From Lachnospiraceae bacterium (lineage in GTDB: Bacteria; Bacillota; Clostridia; Lachnospirales; Lachnospiraceae), in the NCBI GenBank assembly GCA_021200995.1, contig JAJQFS010000045.1, positions 1 through 64,000 of the forward strand: a stretch of 64,000 nt of DNA, in the 5' to 3' direction. Shown piece after piece: positions 1 to 9,262 of this stretch. The position numbers and the translations under genes were made by a program. Each line of letters begins with the position of its first letter. The stretch's first letter is position 1. Under the pieces are notes generated by a model that saw only the letters and a program-made list of their open reading frames with translations, did not search any database and was not told the origin of the DNA.

Positions 1-74
1 TGGAAGTAAAGGGGCTCGAACCCTTGGCCTCCCGCTAGTCAGGCGAGCGCTCATCCCAGCTGAGCTATACTTCC
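1..74 (-). tRNA. tRNA-Val (anticodon GAC)
   Basis: Read on the minus strand, the sequence folds as a cloverleaf. It has a 7-bp acceptor stem GGAAGTA/TACTTCC, a D arm GCTC/GAGC, an anticodon stem CTCGC/GCGGG with loop CTGACTA, and a T arm AAGGG/CCCTT around TTCGAGC. The anticodon GAC reads GUC valine codons. The discriminator A is the first base of the window, so any encoded CCA or further tRNAs in the cluster lie outside. Confidence 0.93.
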
Positions 75-258
75 ATGCCCAGTATAATATCACAGATTTC
101 AAAAAAAGAAAAGAGCTTTAGAAAATATTTATAAATTGACTTTGGAACATTCAGAATTATTCGTTGCATTCGGAAAGAAAAAATAGTATGATTTAGCAAT
201 GAGCCTGGCTCTTGAGCGGCACATGGCTCACGACACACCGAAACGGAGAAATTTTCTG

Positions 259-1029
259 ATGCAGCAGATTTTATATACCATATTTATTACTTTCCTGGCG
301 GGCATGGGCGCCGGCCTGGGGACAGGCTTCGCGGGCATGAGCGCCGCGGTAGTGATTTCCCCCATGCTGGTCGCGTTCCTGGACATGGACGCGTACCTGG
401 CGGTGGGAATTGCCCTGGCCTCGGATGTGCTGGCCAGCGCTGTATCCGCCTATACATATCATAAGCACGGCAACCTGGATATCAAAAACGGTTTGATTAT
501 GATGATTTCCGTTCTGTGCTTTACCGTGGTAGGCAGCTTTGTGTCGAGTCTGATTCCCTCCACCACGATTGGGGATTTCAGCATTTTCATGACATTCTGC
601 ATGGGCCTTCGTTTCCTTATTTTTCCCGTCATGACTACCAGGGAAGATATGATGAAGGTTTCCCCGAAAATCAGGGCCATCGAATCATTGGTCTGCGGCA
701 TCGTGATCGGTTTTATCTGCGGCTTTGTGGGAGCTGGCGGCGGCATGATGATGCTGATGATCCTGACTCTGGTGCTGGGGTATGAATTGAAAACCGCGGT
801 TGGCACCAGCGTCTTTATTATGACGTTTACCGCGTTTACCGGTTCGGTTTCACATTTCGTGCTCGGAGGAATGCCGGATTTGTTTGTGCTCGTTTTATGC
901 ATCGTCTTTACTTTCATCTGGGCCAGGATTGCGGCCGGTATTGCCAACAAGGCGACGCCAAAGGCATTAAACCGCGCGACCGGCGTGGTGCTGGTATCTC
1001 TGGCGGTGATCATCTTTTTCTTTTCCTGA
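259..1029 (+). CDS. TauE/SafE-family permease (sulfite/sulfonate exporter type)
   Basis: A 256-residue polytopic membrane protein with about eight hydrophobic segments. Two Gly-rich half-repeats are visible: a GAGLGTGFAGMSAA motif near the N-terminus and GFVGAGGGMMM in the middle, the arrangement typical of TauE/SafE (DUF81) transporters. Family members move sulfite, sulfoacetate or other organosulfur anions; the substrate here cannot be read from the sequence. I chose the ATG at 259 because GGAG lies about 10 bases upstream; an in-frame ATG at 199 has no ribosome site. The gene converges on the ToxN-like gene, ending one base before that gene's stop codon. Confidence 0.85.
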   Translation: MQQILYTIFITFLAGMGAGLGTGFAGMSAAVVISPMLVAFLDMDAYLAVGIALASDVLASAVSAYTYHKHGNLDIKNGLIMMISVLCFTVVGSFVSSLIPSTTIGDFSIFMTFCMGLRFLIFPVMTTREDMMKVSPKIRAIESLVCGIVIGFICGFVGAGGGMMMLMILTLVLGYELKTAVGTSVFIMTFTAFTGSVSHFVLGGMPDLFVLVLCIVFTFIWARIAAGIANKATPKALNRATGVVLVSLAVIIFFFS

Positions 1030-1030
1030 T

Positions 1031-1570
1031 TTATCGGCTATCGGGTGGTAACATTTTGTTATAGTGGATACATTCGGTTTCCAGCTTTGAAAAATTTACA
1101 CATTGAGTCCTGGCAGAAAATTTTTCGCCGGAAAGGTATTTACGATAAAGTACGTTAGCAGTATTACATATATCGCAGGCATGTTCGTTACACCAGTTTA
1201 ATTCTTTTTGCAGTAATGCTTTTCTCTTTTGGATTATCTGAACATCATGCTTTCTGATTATGGTGTCTATGGGTGTGAGTTGTGCGCGTTCTACCGGGAT
1301 CATCAGATTAAAATTGAGAACGCCGAGCAATTCGCCATCATATTCCATTTTTTTAAAATCGATTTTATTTTTCATGTATTTGTGCTTTGCTTTTGGCCTT
1401 GATAGTGGAACACAATACTGCATATGATTGTACAGGATAATAACGCCCAGGAATGGTCTTTCATCTTTGCCAGCCTGAGGAGAAACAGACATGATTCTGT
1501 CATCAATATGATGAAGATTGCGGATATATTTCATATCTATACGGTATAAATTTAATGGAAAAGACGTCAT
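1031..1570 (-). CDS. Type III toxin-antitoxin toxin, ToxN/AbiQ family endoribonuclease
   Basis: A 179-residue protein with the ToxN/AbiQ pattern: an N-terminal MKYI...LH..DDRIM region, then ERPFLGVII, a YCVPLSRPKAKHKYMKN segment with the basic KxKHK stretch, and GVLNFNLMIPV. Family members are endoribonucleases held inactive by a small antitoxin RNA encoded just upstream, and several act in phage abortive infection. The start at 1570 follows GGGAAG at suitable spacing; a GTG/ATG-type extension to 1597 would begin inside the terminator tail. The toxin sits immediately behind an intrinsic terminator, the usual type III arrangement in which most transcripts stop at the RNA and a few read through to the toxin. 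It looks closer to the CptN-like branch than to ToxN itself, but that is a guess. Confidence 0.85.
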   Translation of the reverse strand: MTSFPLNLYRIDMKYIRNLHHIDDRIMSVSPQAGKDERPFLGVIILYNHMQYCVPLSRPKAKHKYMKNKIDFKKMEYDGELLGVLNFNLMIPVERAQLTPIDTIIRKHDVQIIQKRKALLQKELNWCNEHACDICNTANVLYRKYLSGEKFSARTQCVNFSKLETECIHYNKMLPPDSR

Positions 1571-1584
1571 ATAAACTTCCCTGT

Positions 1585-1620
1585 AAAAACAGTACAAGGA
1601 CTATGCAGCCATAGTCCTTG
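1585..1620 (-). terminator. Intrinsic terminator between antitoxin RNA and toxin
   Basis: On the minus strand an 11-bp perfect stem, CAAGGACTATG/CATAGTCCTTG with a GCTG loop, is followed by TACTGTTTTT. It lies 15 bases before the toxin start codon and should set the antitoxin-to-toxin transcript ratio. Confidence 0.85.
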
Positions 1621-1688
1621 CAGATGTGATGCCACCGCGGCGGCATCAACGCTTTTATGATATCCACTTCAGGCAGGATTCTCCTTTG
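1595..1688 (-). ncRNA. Candidate type III antitoxin RNA (ToxI/AntiQ/CptI-like)
   Basis: The region between the promoter at 1694-1721 and the terminator would give a transcript of about 90 nucleotides ending in the terminator stem. It contains a second strong hairpin (TGATGCC...GGCATCA with a GC-rich centre, about 1626-1648) and a small AGGA-GAA-TCCT hairpin. Position and promoter fit a type III antitoxin. Unlike described family members, I see no tandem repeats of about 35-45 bases; a single pseudoknot unit may be all there is. Confidence 0.55.
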
Positions 1689-1693
1689 AAATG

Positions 1694-1721
1694 ATTTTAC
1701 CACATTTATAAATAAATGCAA
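1694..1721 (-). promoter_or_regulatory. Promoter for antitoxin RNA/toxin
   Basis: On the minus strand, TTGCAT (1721-1716), a 16-base spacer and TAAAAT (1699-1694) form a sigma-A-like promoter. Transcription would begin near 1687. Confidence 0.65.
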
Positions 1722-1810
1722 CAGGAAATTTGCGTAAAATCTGGCGTAAGATCAGGGTAGAAGGAAAAAACTGGAATTATCAGAAAATCAAAATCCCTCC
1801 GATTTCCCAC

Positions 1811-1839
1811 TTGACGAATACCGGATAAAGTGGTAAAGT
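1811..1839 (+). promoter_or_regulatory. Promoter of the trp operon
   Basis: TTGACG (1811-1816), a 17-base spacer and TAAAGT (1834-1839) stand just upstream of the T-box leader, giving a start near 1846. It points away from the antitoxin promoter about 90 bases to the left. Confidence 0.75.
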
Positions 1840-1845
1840 TATTAC

Positions 1846-2125
1846 AGTTTTGAAACCGAGGAAGCGGAGATAACGGTTGTTGTGCACTCACAGAGAGTCC
1901 GGGCAGGTGCGAGCCGGACAGAACGCAGATGATCAAATGGACCGCTGAGGGCGCGGAGGAAAGGCATACGAGTATTTCGCGACGTGTGGGCATACGTCAG
2001 TTGCCGGGGATATGATAGTATCCTGCAGAGTGCATGGAGTCTTTCCATGAAGCAAGGTGGTACCGCGGGTTTGAGAGTAAGCTCGTCCTTGATGAAGAAG
2101 ATCGAGGATGGGCTGTTTTTGATTC
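1846..2125 (+). promoter_or_regulatory. T-box leader (tRNA-Trp-sensing riboswitch)
   Basis: The leader carries the conserved T-box antiterminator sequence AAGGTGGTACCGCGG at about 2054-2068. It is followed by a terminator whose 14-bp stem spans 2080-2093 and 2101-2114 and ends in GTTTTT. A candidate specifier codon TGG (Trp) lies at 1938-1940, followed by the usual purine, on the 3' side of stem I. Uncharged tRNA-Trp would stabilise the antiterminator and allow transcription of trpE and downstream genes. T-box control of trp genes is well known in Firmicutes; the specifier assignment is by eye and agrees with the downstream genes. Confidence 0.9.
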
Positions 2126-2180
2126 TTCAAAGTCGTTGCGAATATTTAAAAACCACCCATCAGAAAGGAGCCTTTGCACC

Positions 2181-3656
2181 ATGAACATTTCAAATGAAGC
2201 ACTTCTTTTCTCCCTTGCCGCGTCCGGCGATTATAAGACCATTCCGGTCAGTTGCGAGATCTATTCCGATATCTGCACGCCGATCCAGGCGCTGCACATC
2301 TTACAGAATGTCAGCCATCATGTCTACCTTCTTGAATCCATCGAGGATCATGAGAAGTGGGGACGGTACTCCTTCCTGGGCTATGACCCGAAAATGGAGC
2401 TGACCTGCACAGACGGCATGATGACGATCAAATCCGGTTCCTCCGTCTCATTTCCGGTGAAGCATCCGGGAGAATATATCCGGCAGGTGGTGGCGGATAA
2501 TTTGTCGCCCATGATCCCTGGTTTGCCTTCCTTTACCGGCGGCCTGGTGGGCTATTTTTCCTATGATTATATCAAATACGCGGAGCCAACCTTAAAGCTC
2601 GACGCCGAGGACGAGGAGCATTTTAAAGATGTGGACCTGATGCTCTTTGACAAGGTCATCGCTTTTGATAATTTCCGCCAGAAGATCATCCTGATCGCCA
2701 ATGCCCGCTGCGAAAACTTTGAAACGGAGTTTAATAACGCGAAGCTCGAACTGCAGAACATGATCGACCTGCTGACGAAGGGCATGCCAAAGGAACATGT
2801 GCCGGGACATATGACGAGTCCGTTTCGTTCCTTATTTGAAAAAGAAGCGTTCTGTGACATTGTCAGAAAAGGAAAGCATTATATCCATGAGGGTGATATC
2901 TTTCAGGTGGTATTATCCAATCGTTTTGAGGCGGATTTTGAGGGCAGTCTTTTAGACGCCTACAGGGTGCTGCGCACAACCAATCCTTCGCCATATATGT
3001 TTTATTTTGCAAGTGACGATATTGAGATAGCGGGTGCCTCTCCGGAGACATTAGTAAAGCTGGAAAACGGTGAGCTCTACACATTTCCATTGGCTGGCAC
3101 GAGACCACGGGGCGCCACGGAAGAAGAGGACAGGGCGCTGACAGCAGAATTGTTACACGATGAAAAAGAGTGCGCGGAGCACAATATGCTGGTGGACTTA
3201 GGACGCAATGATATCGGCAAGATTTCGCAGTTCGGCACCGTGAGTGTGAAAAAATATATGTCCGTTGAGAAATTTTCCACGGTCATGCACATCGGCTCAA
3301 CGGTCCACGGACAGATCCGGCCGGATAAGGACGCGCTCGACGCTGTAGACGCGGTGCTGCCGGCGGGGACCCTCTCCGGAGCCCCTAAAATCAGGGCCTG
3401 TGAGATCATCAATGAGCTGGAGGGAACGAAGCGCGGCATTTATGGCGGCGCCATCGGCTACATTGATTTCAAGGGAAATCTGGATACCTGCATTGCCATC
3501 CGCCTGGCCTTTAAGAAAAACGGAAAGGTCTTCGTCCGTTCCGGAGCCGGTATCGTGGCGGACTCTGTGCCGGAGAATGAATATCAGGAGACTATTAATA
3601 AATCGGCGGCTGTGATGAAGGCGCTGAAAATCGCAGAGGAAGGAGTGGACGGCTGA
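2181..3656 (+). CDS. trpE: Anthranilate synthase component I
   Basis: A 491-residue protein that converts chorismate to anthranilate using ammonia supplied by TrpG. The N-terminal part has the LLES motif associated with feedback tryptophan binding. The C-terminal chorismate-binding domain shows GDIFQVV, PSPYMFY, GASPE, PLAGTRPRG, DLGRNDIG and the LPAGTLSGAPK block. I chose the ATG at 2181 because AAAGGAG precedes it; the open frame extends upstream to 2034 only through the T-box leader. It is the first gene of the operon and is separated from trpS by 18 bases. Confidence 0.97.
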   Translation: MNISNEALLFSLAASGDYKTIPVSCEIYSDICTPIQALHILQNVSHHVYLLESIEDHEKWGRYSFLGYDPKMELTCTDGMMTIKSGSSVSFPVKHPGEYIRQVVADNLSPMIPGLPSFTGGLVGYFSYDYIKYAEPTLKLDAEDEEHFKDVDLMLFDKVIAFDNFRQKIILIANARCENFETEFNNAKLELQNMIDLLTKGMPKEHVPGHMTSPFRSLFEKEAFCDIVRKGKHYIHEGDIFQVVLSNRFEADFEGSLLDAYRVLRTTNPSPYMFYFASDDIEIAGASPETLVKLENGELYTFPLAGTRPRGATEEEDRALTAELLHDEKECAEHNMLVDLGRNDIGKISQFGTVSVKKYMSVEKFSTVMHIGSTVHGQIRPDKDALDAVDAVLPAGTLSGAPKIRACEIINELEGTKRGIYGGAIGYIDFKGNLDTCIAIRLAFKKNGKVFVRSGAGIVADSVPENEYQETINKSAAVMKALKIAEEGVDG

Positions 3657-3674
3657 GCCGTCCGGAAAAAGAAG

Positions 3675-4757
3675 ATGAGCAAAATTATTTTAACGGGAGA
3701 CAGACCGACTGGAAGACTGCATGTGGGACATTATGTGGGCTCCCTGCGCAGGCGTGTGGAGCTGCAGAATTCCGGGGAGTATGACAAAATCTACATTATG
3801 ATCGCGGACGCGCAGGCGCTGACCGACAACTTTGAGAATCCGGAGAAGGTACGTCAGAATATCATCGAGGTAGCGTTGGATTACATGTCCTGCGGCCTTG
3901 ACCCGGCGAAATCGCACCTCTTTATCCAGTCACAGGTGTCGGAGCTGACGGAGCTGACATTTTATTACATGAATCTGGTGACGGTCTCCAGACTGCAGCA
4001 CAATCCTACTGTGAAAAATGAGATTCAGCTGCGTAACCTCGAGGCCAGCATCCCGGTGGGCTTTTTCACCTACCCGATCAGCCAGACCTCCGATATCACC
4101 GCTTTCAAAGCGACCACGGTGCCGGTGGGCGAGGACCAGCTGCCCATGATCGAGCAGGCCAGAGAAATCGTTCGTAAATTCAACTCGATTTACGCGCCGG
4201 TCTTAGTGGAGCCGGAGGCGCTGATTCCGGACAATGAAGCCTGCAAGCGTCTGCCCGGCACGGACGGCAAGGCCAAGATGAGCAAGTCGCTGGGCAACTG
4301 TATTTATCTGGCGGACGAGGCCGACGATGTGAAAAACAAGATCATGAATATGTACACCGACCCGCTGCACTTAAAGGTTTCCGACCCGGGGCACCTGGAA
4401 GGCAACACGGTCTTTACCTATCTGGACGCATTCTGCAAAGACGAGCACTTTGAGCGCTATCTGCCGGAGTACGCGAATCTGGATGAGATGAAGGCACATT
4501 ATGTGAAGGGCGGCCTGGGCGACATGAAGGTGAAACGCTTCTTAAATAATGTCATGCAGGAGACCCTGGAGCCGATCCGCAACCGTAGAAAAGAGCTGGA
4601 GAAGGATATCCCCGCTGTTTTTGATGTGCTGAAGGCAGGAACGGATGTGGCCAGAGAGGATGCCACGCAGACGCTCTCTGAAGTGAAGAGCGCCATGAAG
4701 ATTAACTACTTTGAGGACGCGGAGCCGATCCGGCAGCAGGCGGCGAAGTATGTATGA
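3675..4757 (+). CDS. trpS: Tryptophanyl-tRNA synthetase
   Basis: A 360-residue class I aminoacyl-tRNA synthetase. The HIGH-type motif is HVGH in the segment [12 protein letters not shown] near residue 16, and the KMSKS loop is intact (KAKMSKSLG). Substrate-pocket blocks such as the PVGEDQ segment fit TrpRS. It charges tRNA-Trp, the molecule sensed by the leader upstream, so the enzyme that lowers the T-box signal is co-transcribed with the biosynthetic genes. Its stop codon lies inside the left arm of the palindrome at 4750-4859. A weak AGAAG ribosome site precedes it. Confidence 0.95.
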   Translation: MSKIILTGDRPTGRLHVGHYVGSLRRRVELQNSGEYDKIYIMIADAQALTDNFENPEKVRQNIIEVALDYMSCGLDPAKSHLFIQSQVSELTELTFYYMNLVTVSRLQHNPTVKNEIQLRNLEASIPVGFFTYPISQTSDITAFKATTVPVGEDQLPMIEQAREIVRKFNSIYAPVLVEPEALIPDNEACKRLPGTDGKAKMSKSLGNCIYLADEADDVKNKIMNMYTDPLHLKVSDPGHLEGNTVFTYLDAFCKDEHFERYLPEYANLDEMKAHYVKGGLGDMKVKRFLNNVMQETLEPIRNRRKELEKDIPAVFDVLKAGTDVAREDATQTLSEVKSAMKINYFEDAEPIRQQAAKYV

Positions 4758-4859
4758 TACAAGGGATTGCGGGATAAGTGAGATAGGAAATCTTTGATTT
4801 CCGTAATCGAACTTATGCACAGCAGCGTTTTCTGCGAAGCAATCCATAGTATCATACAT
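4750..4859. repeat. Large imperfect palindrome between trpS and trpG
   Basis: The ends 4750-4770 and 4839-4859 are inverted repeats matching at 19 of 21 positions (outer motif ATGTATGATAC). Between them lie a hairpin built on ATAAGT...GGAAATC/GATTTCC...ACTTAT (about 4774-4817) and a small GCAGC...GCTGC-type hairpin near 4821-4840. The whole therefore folds as a three-way junction. The left arm contains the trpS stop codon and the right arm ends just before the trpG ribosome site. It could be a MITE-like insertion or an RNA processing/stability element; no transposase is present. Confidence 0.7.
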
Positions 4860-4878
4860 TATGAAGGAGACTTATCCA

Positions 4879-5445
4879 ATGATCTTATTAATTGATAATT
4901 ATGACAGCTTTTCTTATAACCTGTATCAATTCGTGGGCACCGTGCAGCCGGACATCAAAGTCATCCGCAATAACGAACTCACCGTCGGGGAAATTGAAGC
5001 GCTGCATCCGTCTCACATCATTTTGTCACCGGGACCGGGCACGCCCGCAAAAGCCGGCGTCTGCGTCGAGGTGGCCGCGACAATCGCACAGAAAATCCCC
5101 ACCCTGGGTGTTTGCCTGGGACACCAGTCCATCTGTGAAGCCTATGGTGCGACTGTCAGCTACGCGAAAAAGCTGATGCATGGCAAACAGTCCGACATCC
5201 ACCTGGATATGGACTGCCCGTTATTCAAAGGACTACCGGAGGTGATTCGCGCCGCGAGATACCATTCCCTGGCGGCGCTGCCGGAGACGATGCCGGACTG
5301 CCTGCGTGTGGCAGCGACCACGACGGACGGCGAGATCATGGCGGTGCAGCACGTGGATTATCCGATTTACGGCGTTCAGTTCCATCCGGAATCCATTCTG
5401 ACACCGGAGGGGATGCGGATTATTGAGAATTTTACAGGGATATAA
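4879..5445 (+). CDS. trpG: Anthranilate synthase component II (glutamine amidotransferase)
   Basis: A 188-residue class I glutamine amidotransferase that delivers ammonia to TrpE. The opening ILLIDNYDSFSYN, the oxyanion LSPGPGTP, the nucleophile block GVCLGHQ and the C-terminal GVQFHPES supply the Cys-His-Glu triad. The ATG at 4879 is preceded by AAGGAG at 10 bases; the in-frame ATG at 4861 lies before that site and inside the palindrome region, so I reject it. It is a stand-alone TrpG, not fused to TrpD. Confidence 0.95.
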   Translation: MILLIDNYDSFSYNLYQFVGTVQPDIKVIRNNELTVGEIEALHPSHIILSPGPGTPAKAGVCVEVAATIAQKIPTLGVCLGHQSICEAYGATVSYAKKLMHGKQSDIHLDMDCPLFKGLPEVIRAARYHSLAALPETMPDCLRVAATTTDGEIMAVQHVDYPIYGVQFHPESILTPEGMRIIENFTGI

Positions 5446-5511
5446 CTGACCACGGAAATAAAGACGTACATTTATGTAATCAATCAACATAGAGAAAAGG
5501 AGTAAAAAACT

Positions 5512-6519
5512 ATGATCAAGGAAGCAACTGCAAAATTAATCCTGAAACAGGACCTGACCTACGATGAAACCGTGGCCTGCATGGATGAAATCATGACCGG
5601 CGCGACCAGCCAGGTTCAGACCGCCGGTTTTCTGACCGCCCTGGAAACCAAGGGAGAGACTATCGAGGAGATTACCGCCAGCGCCGTCACCATGCGCTCT
5701 CATGCTTTGAAGGTAGAGCATGACATGGACGTGCTGGAGATCGTGGGAACCGGCGGCGACAATGCCGGCAGCTTTAATATTTCCACTACCGCGGGTTTTG
5801 TCATCGCGGCGGGCGGCGTGAAGGTGGCAAAGCACGGCAACCGCGCGGCCTCCTCGAAAAGCGGCGCGGCAGACTGCCTGGAAGCGCTCGGCGTGGACGT
5901 CAATCAGGAACCGGCCAACTGCGTGAAAACCTTACAGGATCTGAATTACTGTTTCTTTTTCGCGCAGAAATATCACACTTCGATGAAATATGTGGGTCCT
6001 GTCAGGAAAGAGCTGGGCGTGCGCACCATCTTCAATATCCTTGGCCCGCTGACCAACCCCGGCCACAACACCATGCAGGTGCTGGGCGCGTATGACGAGA
6101 GCCTTTTAGAGCCCATGAGCCGCGTGCTTTATAATCTGGGCGTAAAGAGAAGCGTGGCTGTGTACGGCACTTCCAAGCTGGATGAGCTTTCCACCTGCTG
6201 TGATACCCTGGTGTGTGAAAATAACAACGGCGTTTTCACCAGATATACGATCAAACCGGAGGACTTCGGCTTTGACAGATGCGATATTTCAGATCTCGTG
6301 GGCGGCACGCCGGAGGAGAACGCGGCCATTACGCTGGCAATCTTAAACGGCGAAAAGGGTCCGAAGAGAGACACGGTGCTCCTGAACGCGGGCGCTGGTC
6401 TGTATATCGGCGGCGTGACGGAGAGCATAGCCGAGGGCGTAAAGCTGGCGGCGGAACTGATTGACTCCGGTGCGGCGAAGGCAAAGCTGACGGCGTACAT
6501 TGAGGCTTCTAAGCAGTAA
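5512..6519 (+). CDS. trpD: Anthranilate phosphoribosyltransferase
   Basis: A 335-residue enzyme that transfers phosphoribose from PRPP to anthranilate. The PRPP/diphosphate motif [15 protein letters not shown], the [12 protein letters not shown] block, and [13 protein letters not shown] identify the family. The start follows AAAAGGAG at good spacing. It lies third in biosynthetic order behind trpE and trpG. Confidence 0.96.
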   Translation: MIKEATAKLILKQDLTYDETVACMDEIMTGATSQVQTAGFLTALETKGETIEEITASAVTMRSHALKVEHDMDVLEIVGTGGDNAGSFNISTTAGFVIAAGGVKVAKHGNRAASSKSGAADCLEALGVDVNQEPANCVKTLQDLNYCFFFAQKYHTSMKYVGPVRKELGVRTIFNILGPLTNPGHNTMQVLGAYDESLLEPMSRVLYNLGVKRSVAVYGTSKLDELSTCCDTLVCENNNGVFTRYTIKPEDFGFDRCDISDLVGGTPEENAAITLAILNGEKGPKRDTVLLNAGAGLYIGGVTESIAEGVKLAAELIDSGAAKAKLTAYIEASKQ

Positions 6520-6543
6520 AAATGATGTGAATGAAATTCTGAA

Positions 6544-6571
6544 CTGGACAGGAAGGAAAAGTCCTGTCCAG
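6544..6571 (+). other. Intercistronic hairpin between trpD and trpC
   Basis: A perfect 10-bp stem, CTGGACAGGA/TCCTGTCCAG, with an 8-base loop sits in the 85-base gap. It is not followed by a T tract, so it is more likely an mRNA-stability or processing hairpin than a terminator. Confidence 0.6.
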
Positions 6572-6604
6572 ACAGGAAACACAGAAGCGTGAAACAGGTA
6601 TAAA

Positions 6605-7420
6605 ATGATGATTTTAGACGAACTGGCAGCTTACTCGCGTGTCCGTGTGGAGTGCGCGAAGGAGCAGAAACCCCTGGAACAAATCAGATCAGAGGCTATG
6701 CAGTTAGCCGATGAGCAGAGGCGTAAGACGGGCGGAGCGGACTTTTTCCGCTTTGAGAAAACCCTGCAGCAGCCCGGCCTTTCCTTCATCTGTGAAGTCA
6801 AAAAGGCGTCACCGTCCAAGGGTATCATAGCGGAGGATTTTCCTTATCTGGAAATCGCAAAGGATTATGAGGCGGCGGGCGCTGACTGCGTCTCCTGTCT
6901 GACCGAGCCGAAGTGGTTTCTTGGCTCCGACGAAATCTTTCGCCAGATCAGGGCGGAGATTTCTTTGCCGATGATTCGCAAGGACTTCACAGTGGACGCA
7001 TACCAGATTTATGAGGCAAAGCTGATGGGAGCGGACGCGGTGCTTTTGATCTGCGCGCTCCTGGACACGCGGACAGTAAAAGAGTATCTGCAAATCTGCG
7101 ATGAACTTGGCATCAGCGCCCTGGTGGAGACGCATGATGAAGCAGAAATCGCTTCCGCCATAAAGGCAGGTGCCAGGCTTGTGGGCGTCAACAATCGCAA
7201 TCTGAAAAATTTCACGGTTGATTTCAGTAACGCCGCGAAACTCAGAGAGCTGATTCCGGAGAATGTCACCTTTGTGGCGGAGTCCGGCGTCAGGGACAGT
7301 GAGGATGTGAAATCACTTGCCGCTCTGGGAGCGGACGCGGTGCTGGTTGGGGAGGCGCTGATGAGAGCGCCGGATAAGGGACAGAAACTGGCAGAATTTC
7401 ATGCTGCGGTAAAGGAGTGA
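6605..7420 (+). CDS. trpC: Indole-3-glycerol-phosphate synthase
   Basis: A 271-residue (beta/alpha)8-barrel enzyme forming indole-3-glycerol phosphate. Visible family blocks are FICEVKKASPSKG, the central IRKDF, ALVETHDEAE, VGVNNRNL and VAESGV. Tandem ATG codons at 6605 and 6608 are both possible starts, and the ribosome site is weak. Its stop overlaps the ribosome-binding site of trpF, so translation is probably coupled. Confidence 0.95.
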   Translation: MMILDELAAYSRVRVECAKEQKPLEQIRSEAMQLADEQRRKTGGADFFRFEKTLQQPGLSFICEVKKASPSKGIIAEDFPYLEIAKDYEAAGADCVSCLTEPKWFLGSDEIFRQIRAEISLPMIRKDFTVDAYQIYEAKLMGADAVLLICALLDTRTVKEYLQICDELGISALVETHDEAEIASAIKAGARLVGVNNRNLKNFTVDFSNAAKLRELIPENVTFVAESGVRDSEDVKSLAALGADAVLVGEALMRAPDKGQKLAEFHAAVKE

Positions 7421-7425
7421 TCTCT

Positions 7426-8037
7426 ATGTCAACGCAAATTAAAATCTGCGGTATACGCCGCGCACAGGACGTGGATTATATTAACGAATTTCTGCCAGAC
7501 TATATCGGTTTCATTTTCTGGGAGAAGAGCTTTCGCTGTGTGACCCTGGAGCAGGCACTGGAATTGCGCAGACAGACAAATCCCCACATTCCGGCTGTCG
7601 GTGTTTTTGTCAATGAGACACCGGAGAAAATTGCGGAGTACGTGCAAAGCGGGGCAATCCAGATTGTTCAGCTGCATGGTCAGGAGACAGAGGAAGATAT
7701 CGCGAAAGTGCGGGCACTTCTGCCTGGCGTCCCTGTCTGGAAGGCTTTCAAGGTTCGTTCCATTGAAGATCTGATGAGGGCGCAGGCTTCCACCGCGGAC
7801 CGCATTCTCTTAGACAATGGCTACGGAACCGGTCAGTGTTTCGACCACAGCCTGCTCACAGAACAGTATCTTACCAGACCTTACATCCTCGCCGGCGGCC
7901 TCACCCCGCAAAACATCCCCGACGTCATCGCGAAATACCACCCCGCCATGGTGGACATTTCCAGCGGTGTCGAAACTGATCAATGTAAGGATCGTGACAA
8001 AATCCGTGCGGCAATCCATGCCGTGCGGTCCATGTAA
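7426..8037 (+). CDS. trpF: Phosphoribosylanthranilate isomerase
   Basis: A 203-residue single-domain isomerase. The catalytic Cys is in KICGIRR at the N-terminus and the Asp in [19 protein letters not shown] and DISSGVE complete the phosphate site. The ATG at 7426 has AAAGGAG eight bases upstream, whereas a GTG at 7417 would overlap that site. Confidence 0.94.
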   Translation: MSTQIKICGIRRAQDVDYINEFLPDYIGFIFWEKSFRCVTLEQALELRRQTNPHIPAVGVFVNETPEKIAEYVQSGAIQIVQLHGQETEEDIAKVRALLPGVPVWKAFKVRSIEDLMRAQASTADRILLDNGYGTGQCFDHSLLTEQYLTRPYILAGGLTPQNIPDVIAKYHPAMVDISSGVETDQCKDRDKIRAAIHAVRSM

Positions 8038-8077
8038 GAGGCAGCTCGGGCACACAACCAATAAAAGGAGAACAACG

Positions 8078-9262
8078 ATGTCAAAAGGAAGATTTGGGAT
8101 TCACGGCGGACAATACATCCCCGAGACCCTGATGAACGCTGTCATTGAACTCGAAGAGGCTTATAATTATTATAAGGAGGATCCTCAGTTCAATGAAGAG
8201 CTCGACACTCTTTTCAGAGAGTATACAGGCCGTCCTTCCGGCCTTTACCTGGCGCAGCGCATGACGGAGGATCTGGGCGGCGCGAAGATTTATTTAAAGC
8301 GCGAGGACTTAAACCATACCGGCGCGCACAAAATCAACAACGCCCTCGGCCAGGTGCTTTTAGCCAAAAAGATGGGCAAGACCAGAGTCATCGCCGAGAC
8401 CGGCGCGGGTCAGCACGGCGTCGCGACTGCCACGGCAGCGGCGCTGATGAACATGGAGTGCGAGGTCTTCATGGGAGAGGAAGATACAAAACGCCAGGCT
8501 TTGAATGTTTACAAAATGCGCCTGCTGGGCGCGAAGGTGCACCCCGTCACCACTGGCACCGCCACCTTGAAGGACGCGGTATCCGAGACAATGAGAGAGT
8601 GGACCAACCGGATTGCGGATACCCATTATGTCCTGGGTTCGGTCATGGGACCGCATCCCTTCCCGACAATTGTGCGTGATTTTCAGGCTGTGATTTCCAA
8701 GGAAATCAAGCAGCAGATGCTGGAAAAGGAAGGAAGACTTCCAGACTGCGTTCTGGCCTGCGTGGGCGGCGGCTCCAACGCCATTGGCGCGTTCTATCAT
8801 TTCATCGATGATCCGGAAGTACAGCTAATCGGCTGTGAGGCCGCGGGCAGAGGTGTGGATACCTTTGAGACGGCCGCGACGCTTGCCACCGGCAAACTCG
8901 GCATTTTCCACGGCATGAAGTCTTATTTCTGCCAGGATGAATACGGTCAGATCGCGCCGGTGTACTCTATTTCCGCGGGGCTGGATTATCCCGGCATCGG
9001 ACCGGAGCACGCCATGCTCTATGACAGCGGCAGAGCGCAGTACGTGGCTATCACGGACGATGAGGCGGTGGATGCTTTTGAGTATCTCTCCAGGATGGAA
9101 GGCATCATTCCGGCAATTGAGTCCGCGCACGCGGTTGCCTACGCCATGAAGCTTGCGCCCACTATGCGCAAGGACCAAATTATGGTCATCAATATTTCCG
9201 GCCGTGGCGACAAGGACTGCGCGGCCATCGCCAGATACAGAGGGGAGGACATCCATGAGTAG
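8078..9262 (+). CDS. trpB: Tryptophan synthase beta chain
   Basis: A 394-residue PLP enzyme condensing indole with serine. The PLP lysine is in HTGAHKINN, the ETGAGQHG block follows, and the phosphate-binding CVGGGSNA loop is intact. It is the short TrpB1 type that pairs with TrpA. The ATG at 8078 is preceded by AAAAGGAG; the open frame upstream is only a shadow of trpF. Its end overlaps the start of trpA by eight bases, consistent with equimolar synthesis. Confidence 0.97.
   Translation: MSKGRFGIHGGQYIPETLMNAVIELEEAYNYYKEDPQFNEELDTLFREYTGRPSGLYLAQRMTEDLGGAKIYLKREDLNHTGAHKINNALGQVLLAKKMGKTRVIAETGAGQHGVATATAAALMNMECEVFMGEEDTKRQALNVYKMRLLGAKVHPVTTGTATLKDAVSETMREWTNRIADTHYVLGSVMGPHPFPTIVRDFQAVISKEIKQQMLEKEGRLPDCVLACVGGGSNAIGAFYHFIDDPEVQLIGCEAAGRGVDTFETAATLATGKLGIFHGMKSYFCQDEYGQIAPVYSISAGLDYPGIGPEHAMLYDSGRAQYVAITDDEAVDAFEYLSRMEGIIPAIESAHAVAYAMKLAPTMRKDQIMVINISGRGDKDCAAIARYRGEDIHE

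Noticed and set aside
1625..1650. ACCGCGG on the plus strand resembling a T-box core
   Set aside because: It lies inside a simple palindrome with no following plus-strand terminator or gene, and the true T-box is at about 2054-2068.
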